NCBI GenBank assembly: GCA_016873375.1
Contig: VGXJ01000080.1
Span: forward strand, 1 to 7,495
Direction: 5' to 3'
Source of the DNA: Phycisphaerae bacterium
GTDB lineage: Bacteria; Planctomycetota; Phycisphaerae; Phycisphaerales; SM1A02
Length of the DNA stretch: 7,495 bases
Positions 1 through 4,698 of the stretch are shown here, piece after piece. The number at the start of each line of letters is the position of its first letter. Position 1 is the stretch's first letter. Both the position numbers and the translations under genes were made by a program. The notes beneath the pieces are model-generated. The model made no database searches and was not told where the DNA came from. It saw only the letters and a list, made by a program, of their open reading frames with translations.

Positions 1-686
1 ACATCATGGATGAGGACGGGCGCATCGCCTTCCAGGTCCACTCCGGCAGAACCACCATCCAGTGGCGCCGCGTGATGATCGCGGAACTGCCTCCACCGAA
101 GGTCGTGCGGATGTTCGATGGCGGGGCGTTGCACGGATGGTCAGCACGATCAGGTCTGCCGTGGCCACTCGATGGCATCCCGCCCCATGCACGGCTCGTG
201 AACCCCGCCACCGAAGTCGAACCATCAGTCCTCATGAGCGATGAGTCGTACGGTGATTGCCTGGCGATCATCGAAGGTCGATGCGATGATCCGGGCGCCG
301 CTTTCCTCGTGCGCCTTCCCGAGGGCGACTCCCCTGATGGCGGCGTGCGCTCGAAGATCGGCATCGATCGCCTGCGTGATGGCAAGGACCATGCGATCGC
401 GGTGGCCATCAAGGGAAAGCGCGTGGACACCTTCGTCGACCGCTCCGCCGTGGGCGGGCGTGAGGAACCCGGCATGCCAGCGCACGGTCGCATGGCCATC
501 CTCGGCTCGTCCGCACAGAAGCAAGGCACGATCTCGATCGACCGTTCGCGCGTGATGGTCTATCCGCCGATGGAGGATCCACGCGTCGGTCCGCCCATGC
601 CTGATCGCGTCATCCCTGCAAGCGGAACGCAACCCGCTGCAGCGCCCCCGACACCGCCGCCTGCCGTGCCGAACACGGCTCCCTGA
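1..686 (+). CDS. DUF1080 (3-keto-disaccharide hydrolase-like) tandem-domain protein, 3' part only
   Basis: The reading frame is open to the left edge (first full codon at 3-5), so the gene starts upstream. The ATG at 6 falls inside a domain and is unlikely to be the start. Counting from that ATG, residues 4-28 (GRIAFQVHSG, then a W-R-R-V-x-I-x-E-L ending) match the last strands of a DUF1080 / concanavalin-like jelly roll. At residue 37 FDGGALHGW looks like the opening 'FDGkxLxGW' of a second module, which runs to about residue 187. The visible product would therefore be the end of module one plus a whole, shorter and diverged module two. A Pro/Ala-rich tail (about 205-226) closes the protein. 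Members of this family are typically secreted and bind or cleave carbohydrate, some acting on 3-keto-glycosides; activity cannot be judged here. The next gene starts 25 bp downstream, probably on the same transcript. The second-module assignment is an inference from the FDG..GW opening and the strand pattern. Confidence 0.7.
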   Translation, partial: IMDEDGRIAFQVHSGRTTIQWRRVMIAELPPPKVVRMFDGGALHGWSARSGLPWPLDGIPPHARLVNPATEVEPSVLMSDESYGDCLAIIEGRCDDPGAAFLVRLPEGDSPDGGVRSKIGIDRLRDGKDHAIAVAIKGKRVDTFVDRSAVGGREEPGMPAHGRMAILGSSAQKQGTISIDRSRVMVYPPMEDPRVGPPMPDRVIPASGTQPAAAPPTPPPAVPNTAP

Positions 687-697
687 CCAGCACGCAC

Positions 698-701
698 GGA
701 G
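698..701 (+). promoter_or_regulatory. Ribosome-binding site for the MBL-fold hydrolase
   Basis: GGAG lies 10 nt before the ATG at 712. It is a modest Shine-Dalgarno match, but it supports that start over later in-frame ATGs. Confidence 0.5.
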
Positions 702-711
702 CAGACCACGC

Positions 712-1548
712 ATGAACCGATGGCATGTCGATGTGCTGCGCGCCGGTGACTTCCGGCTCGATGGCGGCGGCATGTTCGGGCTGATCCCGAAGGTGCAGTG
801 GTCAACCTGGGTGGAAGCCGATGCCGACAACCGGATCCCGCTCGCGTGCAACGCGCTGCTCCTGCGTGACGGAGCACGCACGGTGCTCGTCGAGACCGGC
901 TATGGCGATCGGTGGAGCGACGACGATCGCGCCGCATGGCTGCTCGCCCGCCGCACCGTGGTCGATGCGCTGGCGGAGCTCGGCATAGCACCACGGGAAA
1001 TCACCGACGTCATCGTCACGCACCTGCACTTCGATCACGCCGCTGGATTGACGACCGGACCCGATGCATCGATCGCCCCGGTCTTCAGGGGTGCACGCAT
1101 CCACGTGCAACGCACCGAATGGGAGGATGCGCTCGCGAACAAGAGCACCATGACACGGACATACCTGCGATCGGTGCTTGACCCGATCGCGCAGCAGATC
1201 GTGCTCCACGACGGCAGGGCGGAACCGCTGCCGGGCATCGAACTCCGTCCGCTGCCCGGTCACACCTGGGGCATGCAGGGCGCCTTCATCGAGGGTCATG
1301 ACGGCGCATGGGCGTTCCCCGGCGACCTCATGCCCACGCGTCACCACGCCCATCCATCGTCAAGCCTTGGCTACGACATGCTGCCCTACCAGACCATGCT
1401 GACGAAGCGCGCCTTCCTGCAGGAAGCCCTGGATCGCGATCTGCGCATCGTGCTCGATCACGACCCGGGTCACCCTGTGGTGCGCGCGGTGCGCGATGGA
1501 AAGCGCCTGGCACTGGCGCCTGAGGCGCCCGGTATAGTCCGGTCATGA
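712..1548 (+). CDS. MBL-fold metallo-hydrolase, YtnP/AHL-lactonase-like
   Basis: A 278-aa cytosolic protein with no signal peptide and a complete metallo-beta-lactamase fold signature. THLHFDH at 103-109 gives metal ligands H104, H106, D108 and H109. PGHTWG at 182-187 gives H184, PGDLMPT at 203-209 gives the bridging D205, and LDHDPGH at 248-254 gives H250. This is a full two-zinc site. The N-terminal part (DGGGMFGLIPK at 17-27, RIPLACN at 41-47, ETGYGDRW at 61-68) resembles quorum-quenching lactonases of the YtnP type and related AHL lactonases, which open the lactone ring of acyl-homoserine lactones. The fold assignment is firm. The substrate is inferred; other lactones or esters are equally possible. 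The length is usual for the family. The stop overlaps the next start as ATGA, so the two genes are probably translationally coupled. Confidence 0.88.
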   Translation: MNRWHVDVLRAGDFRLDGGGMFGLIPKVQWSTWVEADADNRIPLACNALLLRDGARTVLVETGYGDRWSDDDRAAWLLARRTVVDALAELGIAPREITDVIVTHLHFDHAAGLTTGPDASIAPVFRGARIHVQRTEWEDALANKSTMTRTYLRSVLDPIAQQIVLHDGRAEPLPGIELRPLPGHTWGMQGAFIEGHDGAWAFPGDLMPTRHHAHPSSSLGYDMLPYQTMLTKRAFLQEALDRDLRIVLDHDPGHPVVRAVRDGKRLALAPEAPGIVRS

Positions 1549-1739
1549 GCCGCATCGAACGATTTGCCCCGGTGGTCGCTGCCCTCTTCATCACCGGGGT
1601 CGCTCTGGCCCAAGGGCCCCGCGAACCAAGCGTCAACAGTCCTGCGCCGGCATGGCTCGGCTACGCCATCATGTTCCTGATCGGCGCCGGCGTGCTCGGC
1701 GTGGCGCTCTATCCGGTGAAGCGCAGCCATATGGATTGA
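1545..1739 (+). CDS. Small membrane protein, 64 aa, unknown function
   Basis: The start overlaps the stop of the MBL hydrolase gene as ATGA at 1545-1548. There is no good Shine-Dalgarno at the right distance, which points to translation by reinitiation. The N-terminus has an Arg, an acidic residue and another Arg, then a hydrophobic stretch (about 8-21) ending ALAQ, which may be a signal peptide cut near residue 22. A short Pro/Ser-rich loop follows, then a clear hydrophobic segment (about 36-56, WLGYAIMFLIGAGVLGVALY). The tail PVKRSHMD is basic, suggesting a cytoplasmic C-terminus. No family recognised. The final codons ATG GAT TGA are also the first unit of the downstream 11-bp repeat array, so the C-terminal Met-Asp may have been added by that repeat. 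The hydrophobic pattern and the ATGA overlap make it likely real. Confidence 0.65.
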   Translation: MSRIERFAPVVAALFITGVALAQGPREPSVNSPAPAWLGYAIMFLIGAGVLGVALYPVKRSHMD

Positions 1740-1798
1740 TCATGGATTGACCATGGCTTGATCATGGGTCGATTTCATGGTCCGCTCATGATTGATCA
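1731..1798 (+). repeat. Degenerate 11-bp tandem repeat array
   Basis: Six units begin with ATG at 1731, 1742, 1753, 1764, 1777 and 1788. The first two read ATGGATTGATC and ATGGATTGACC and the third ATGGCTTGATC; the others are more diverged, and the fourth carries 2 extra bases. Read in another phase, TTGAYCATGG occurs at 1736, 1747 and 1758, exactly 11 bp apart. The palindrome TGATCA occurs at 1737, 1759 and 1793. The array overlaps the last three codons of the 64-aa gene and ends about 50 bp before the next start. It could be a slippage product, a set of helically phased protein-binding sites, or a translation control element, since the first three units each contain a two-codon ORF (ATG-NNN-TGA). 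Confidence 0.7.
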
Positions 1799-1835
1799 CG
1801 ACATCACGACCAACGAGCCGATCATCACACCACCC

Positions 1836-1842
1836 AGGAGAA
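1836..1842 (+). promoter_or_regulatory. Ribosome-binding site that sets the start at 1849
   Basis: AGGAGAA stands before the ATG at 1849, with 8 nt after the AGGAG core. It decides the start against an in-frame TTG at 1792, which would add 19 polar residues in front of a good signal peptide. Confidence 0.8.
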
Positions 1843-1848
1843 TCCCTC

Positions 1849-2139
1849 ATGTCACGAACGCAGTTCTTCTCCCTAATCGCGCTGAATGGCGTGCTGCTGG
1901 CAGCCCTGGCGCTGGTCTCGCTGTCAGGCAGCGCCAGCGCGCAGCAGCGCCAGCGCGGGTGCTACATGCTGATCTCCAGCGGCGTGACCGGCACGCCCCT
2001 GTCGGTCGTCTACGTGATCGACGAAACCAACAATGAGCTCGTTGCGCTTGCTTGGGACGACGCCGGCAAGAAAATGAACTACGTCGGCTACCGCAGCATC
2101 GCGGCCGACAGCATGCAGGCACGGAGGAGCGGACGATGA
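1849..2139 (+). CDS. Small exported protein, 96 aa, first of a paralogous pair
   Basis: The start follows AGGAGAA and opens a classic Sec signal peptide: MSRTQ, a hydrophobic core (about 6-26), then SGSASA with likely cleavage near residue 31. The mature protein is only about 65 aa, with one cysteine (C38) right after the QQRQRG stretch. Its recognisable part is YMLISSGVTG...VVYVIDETNNELVALAW (VYVID at 54-58, two beta-strand-like segments), followed by a polar tail ending ARRSGR. The next protein has the same plan (VYVVD, acidic turn, then LLVYA), so the two look like diverged duplicates. No named family recognised. The strand pattern, V-Y-V-hydrophobic-D then E-x-hydrophobic, resembles a propeller-like or PQQ-like hairpin, but it is too short for a full propeller. 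It ends in an ATGA overlap with its partner, which implies coupled expression. Confidence 0.75.
   Translation: MSRTQFFSLIALNGVLLAALALVSLSGSASAQQRQRGCYMLISSGVTGTPLSVVYVIDETNNELVALAWDDAGKKMNYVGYRSIAADSMQARRSGR
2123..2129 (+). promoter_or_regulatory. Ribosome-binding site for the second small exported protein
   Basis: GGAGGAG lies inside the end of the preceding gene, 6 nt before the ATG at 2136. It fixes this start rather than an upstream in-frame alternative near 2052. Confidence 0.8.
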
Positions 2140-2471
2140 GCACCCGCCACGACAAGCAATCCATCGGCACCGGCGCAGCGATCCTCTGGGCCACTGCGGT
2201 CCTCCTTGGTGCGCTCGTGATCATCCAGGCAGGCCGTCTCGAACAGCGCGCCTATGCCGACCAAGCCAACAGCGGCTATCACGGCTACAGCGTGTGCTCG
2301 GCCACCACGGGCCAGGGCTCTCCGTCCGAACCCATTGAAGCCGTGTACGTGGTGGACAGCCGCGATGAAGTGCTTTTGGTCTACGCCATCGAGCGCTTCC
2401 AGGACTTCAAGGTGCAGCTGCGGCACACCGAAAACCTTGGTGCGCTCTTTGCCCGCGCCCGCGGGAACTGA
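2136..2471 (+). CDS. Small membrane-anchored protein, 111 aa, second of a paralogous pair
   Basis: The ATG overlaps the previous stop (ATGA) and has a strong GGAGGAG site. A polar, positively charged N-terminus (MSTRHDKQ) precedes one hydrophobic segment (about 13-31), consistent with a type II anchor. A late cleavage after AYA (about 41) is possible but lies far from the hydrophobic core. The outer part reads GYHGYSVCSATTG (one cysteine, C54), then VYVVDSRDEVLLVYAI (70-85), then a strand-like FKVQLRH and the tail LGALFARARG. The VYVVD block, acidic turn and following hydrophobic strand match the upstream protein (VYVID..NNELVALAW), as does a tyrosine soon after the membrane region. I infer gene duplication followed by divergence of the N-terminal anchor. 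Function unknown. The deoC start follows after 6 bp. Confidence 0.75.
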   Translation: MSTRHDKQSIGTGAAILWATAVLLGALVIIQAGRLEQRAYADQANSGYHGYSVCSATTGQGSPSEPIEAVYVVDSRDEVLLVYAIERFQDFKVQLRHTENLGALFARARGN

Positions 2472-2477
2472 CCTGGC

Positions 2478-3392
2478 ATGCGCGCGGTCGACACGGTCAC
2501 CGCCGTTGCACGCGCTGCGTCGTTCACCAAGCGATCAATCAAGAACGATTCCAAGCGCCAGGCTCTGCGACTGGCGCTGTCCATGGTGGACCTGACCACA
2601 CTTGAAGGAAAGGACTCGCGGGAGAAGGTCCGAGCGCTCTGTGCGAAGGCGCTTCATCCCTATCACGGCCTGCTGAGGGATCCGCTGCCGCCAGTGGCTG
2701 CGGTGTGCGTCTACCCATCACGTGTGCGTGATGCCCGTGAAGCGCTGCACGGCTCGGTCGTCAAGGTGGCGAGCGTCGCGACTGGCTTCCCCAGCGGGCA
2801 GTATCCGCTCGACCTTCGCCTGGCTGATTGCGCTCGTGCCGTGGCGGATGGTGCCGACGAGATCGACATGGTCATCACGCGCGGAGCATGGCTCGAAGGC
2901 CGCCATGCAGAGGTCGCGCAGGAGATCCGCGAGATCAAGCGAGCCTGCGGATCGGCGCACCTCAAGATCATCCTGGAGACGGGAGAGCTTGGCACGCTCG
3001 AACTGGTCCGACACGCGAGCGATGTCGCGATGGAGGCCGCCTCCAGCGTGCCTGGTGCGCCAACGCTCACCGACGGCGAGGTCTTCATCAAGACCAGCAC
3101 CGGCAAGGTCCAGCCCGCAGCAACGATGCCGGTGACGTTGGTCATGCTGGAGGCGATCCGCGATCATCATCGCGCCACCGGCATCCGCATCGGCATGAAG
3201 CCAGCGGGGGGGATCAAGGCCGCCAAGTCAGCCATCCACTACTTGGTGATGGTCCGCGAGACGCTCGGACAGGATTGGTTATCGCCCCATTTGTTCCGAT
3301 TTGGTGCAAGCACGCTGGCCAATGACCTGGTCCGACAGATCCTGAAGCTCGAGACGGGCCGCTACATGGCCGGCTGGGACATGACGGAGTGA
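2478..3392 (+). CDS. deoC: Deoxyribose-phosphate aldolase, eukaryote-like long form
   Basis: DERA cleaves 2-deoxy-D-ribose 5-phosphate to glyceraldehyde 3-phosphate and acetaldehyde, the last step of deoxynucleoside breakdown in the cytosol. The 304-aa product has all the class I landmarks: D130 in ADEID (equivalent to E. coli D102), the Schiff-base lysine K205 in FIKTSTGK (203-210), and K241 in MKPAGG (E. coli K201). Long matches to family blocks include VDLTTLEG (37-44), AAVCVYPSRV (74-83), VASVATGFPSGQ (97-108), LETGELGTLELV (166-177) and LFRFGASTLANDL (272-284). The length, the VDLTTL and VATGFP blocks and the C-terminal RQI..ETGRY resemble human DERA more than the 259-aa E. coli enzyme. 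An extra stretch of about 10 residues (roughly 189-199, with APTLTDG) lies just before the Schiff-base strand. ATG 2478 is the first possible start, because the frame is closed by the stop at 2469. Its ribosome site is weak (GGGA at 2463), so coupling to the preceding gene is likely. Confidence 0.95.
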   Translation: MRAVDTVTAVARAASFTKRSIKNDSKRQALRLALSMVDLTTLEGKDSREKVRALCAKALHPYHGLLRDPLPPVAAVCVYPSRVRDAREALHGSVVKVASVATGFPSGQYPLDLRLADCARAVADGADEIDMVITRGAWLEGRHAEVAQEIREIKRACGSAHLKIILETGELGTLELVRHASDVAMEAASSVPGAPTLTDGEVFIKTSTGKVQPAATMPVTLVMLEAIRDHHRATGIRIGMKPAGGIKAAKSAIHYLVMVRETLGQDWLSPHLFRFGASTLANDLVRQILKLETGRYMAGWDMTE

Positions 3393-3404
3393 CATGCGAG
3401 AGCG

Positions 3405-3422
3405 GCGCGCGGCGACGCGCGC
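3405..3422. terminator. GC-only hairpin with GNRA loop after deoC (possible terminator)
   Basis: GCGCGCG-GCGA-CGCGCGC forms a 7-bp all-GC stem closed by a GCGA tetraloop, 12 nt after the deoC stop. There is no T-tract, so it is not a standard intrinsic terminator. It may stall polymerase, protect the 3' end, or be part of a leader for the next gene. Confidence 0.4.
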
Positions 3423-3426
3423 GATG

Positions 3427-3450
3427 GGTGCTTCCCGGCGTCCAAGCACC
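3427..3450. terminator. Second hairpin between deoC and the PDZ gene
   Basis: GGTGCTT (3427-3433) pairs perfectly with AAGCACC (3444-3450) around a 10-nt loop, and one G-T wobble extends the stem. It sits 4 nt after the previous hairpin. No T-tract follows. Together the two may separate the deoC transcript from the downstream gene. Confidence 0.35.
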
Positions 3451-3529
3451 TCCCGACACTGCAGCGCGACACCCACAATGACCGATGTCCCTTGGTACGA
3501 CGATGGATTCCGTCCCGGTTGTCCGTTGC

Positions 3530-3536
3530 AAGGAGG
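3530..3536 (+). promoter_or_regulatory. Strong ribosome-binding site for the PDZ protein
   Basis: AAGGAGG is a near-perfect Shine-Dalgarno, 5 nt before the ATG at 3542. It favours that start over the in-frame ATGs at 3485 and 3503. Confidence 0.75.
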
Positions 3537-3541
3537 CTCTC

Positions 3542-4672
3542 ATGGCGCTGGTTGTTCCCACCGTGCTCGTTGTCGCGTTCTCCTGCTCGCCTGCCCAAGA
3601 ACCGCGTGCCACCCAGCCCGCCCCGCCACCGCAACGAGCGATGGCTCCGGTGCAAGCGCCGACCGATCGCATGACCGAGCGTCAAGCGTGGCTCGGCGTA
3701 CAGGTCGAACCCGTGCGCAGCGATGTTGCCATGCAGTTGCCCCTGCGCAAAGGTGCAGGACTCGTCGTGATGTTCGTCGAGGCCGAGAGCCCTGCCGAGA
3801 AGGCTGGCCTGCAGCGCTTTGACATCCTTGAGATGGTCGGCGACCAATTCCTGATGAATGTCGATCAACTCAACGGACTTGTGAGATCCGAGCAGCCGGG
3901 TGCCAAGGCCAAGCTGACCTGGCTTCGTCGCGGCGAACGCAAGCAGGTCGAGATTGCGCTCGGTGAACGCCTGGTGCCTGCACGAAACGGGGCGCCGGAT
4001 CGCATGAACGATGATCTGCCGCCGACCGAACGACCGGCGCGCGCCCGGGCAGAAGGCCGGCCCGAAGGTGGGGAAGGCATGGCATGGCGCGAAGTCGACG
4101 GCATGCTGCCTCCGGATCGACCGGCCCGACAGCGCGGTGACCTGCAGCGGCGCGAGGCGCAGCCCGGGCGCGAACGGGACGCCGCTGCGGCCGCTCGCGC
4201 GCGACTCATGGAGGCCGTGCGTGAAGCGGTGACCAACCTGCCACCGGAAGAGCAGGACCGCGTGATGGAGCGGCTCATGCGCGCCCTTGAGCGCAATGTG
4301 CAGGTCGAGATCGACGTCGAGGAATGGCGCGGCGATGGACCGCGTCCGGCGATGCCACCGATGGATGGCCGGGGCCGCCGTGGTGATACGCCGGACCAAG
4401 CGCCGGGGGATGCTGCGCGCGACCGCAAGCGTGATGGACAGCGTGAGGAACGGCGCTCCTCATCGTCATCAGCGACGATTGAGGATGGCTCCATCCGCAT
4501 CACGATCAACCGACGCGATGACGGGCCTGCCGAGGTGCGTGTCGAGGAACTCGACGGCACCGTGCTCTGGGAGGGCCATCTTGAACCAGGCAATGCGGGG
4601 AACAACGGCGGACTGATGGATGTGCCGGGGGAGTTCCGCAGCCAGGTCGAGATGCTCATGCGTGGTGGCTGA
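3542..4672 (+). CDS. Exported PDZ-domain protein with disordered charged middle region
   Basis: From the ATG behind AAGGAGG the product is 376 aa. Residues 2-14 are hydrophobic and end at AFSC-SPAQ: either a lipoprotein signal (C15, though alanine at -3 is a weak lipobox) or a signal peptide cut after it. A Pro/Ala/Gln linker (about 20-45) leads to a PDZ domain at about 48-142: WLGVQV at the front, then GLVVMFVEAESPAEKAGLQ, DILEMVGD and KLTWLRRGERKQVEIALG. This is the HtrA/DegP-type PDZ, but no serine protease or other catalytic domain is present. Residues 145-310 are low-complexity and rich in Arg, Glu, Asp, Pro, Gly and Ala, with a helical patch (212-256). A short C-terminal beta-rich part (311-349, IRITINRR...VEELDGTVLWEG) follows. 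I infer an envelope adaptor that binds peptide ends or partner proteins. The exact start is uncertain: the chosen one lacks a basic n-region, while a longer one from 3503 would supply Arg and Lys. Confidence 0.82.
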   Translation: MALVVPTVLVVAFSCSPAQEPRATQPAPPPQRAMAPVQAPTDRMTERQAWLGVQVEPVRSDVAMQLPLRKGAGLVVMFVEAESPAEKAGLQRFDILEMVGDQFLMNVDQLNGLVRSEQPGAKAKLTWLRRGERKQVEIALGERLVPARNGAPDRMNDDLPPTERPARARAEGRPEGGEGMAWREVDGMLPPDRPARQRGDLQRREAQPGRERDAAAAARARLMEAVREAVTNLPPEEQDRVMERLMRALERNVQVEIDVEEWRGDGPRPAMPPMDGRGRRGDTPDQAPGDAARDRKRDGQREERRSSSSSATIEDGSIRITINRRDDGPAEVRVEELDGTVLWEGHLEPGNAGNNGGLMDVPGEFRSQVEMLMRGG

Positions 4673-4692
4673 TCGCCAAGGATTCGCGATCA
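4670..4692. terminator. Hairpin between convergent genes (possible bidirectional terminator)
   Basis: TGATCGC (4670-4676) pairs perfectly with GCGATCA (4686-4692) around the 9-nt loop CAAGGATTC. It fills most of the 26-bp gap between the two convergent stops and includes the stop codon of the PDZ gene. The symmetry would let it act on both transcripts, but neither side has a T-tract. Confidence 0.4.
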
Positions 4693-4698
4693 TCCCAG

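Noticed and set aside
6..8. ATG as the start of the DUF1080 gene
   Set aside because: The following residues match the interior end of a DUF1080 domain, there is no room to see a ribosome site, and the frame is open to the window edge.
325..328. Second haem-binding site in the dehydrogenase (CAPC in the propeller; coordinates here are residues)
   Set aside because: The motif is CAPCA, without the histidine needed for covalent haem attachment.
1747..1776. Promoter with TTGACC as a -35 box
   Set aside because: TTGACC is part of the 11-bp repeat, and no AT-rich -10 box lies at the right distance.
1792..1848. Upstream TTG start for the first small exported protein
   Set aside because: It would put 19 polar residues before a well-formed signal peptide, and the AGGAGAA site points to the ATG at 1849.
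3362..4399. Long minus-strand open frame (345 codons) opposite deoC's end and the PDZ gene
   Set aside because: It is His/Arg/Leu-rich with no recognisable domain. The plus strand has a PDZ domain and a strong ribosome site. GC-rich genes commonly leave such antisense frames open.
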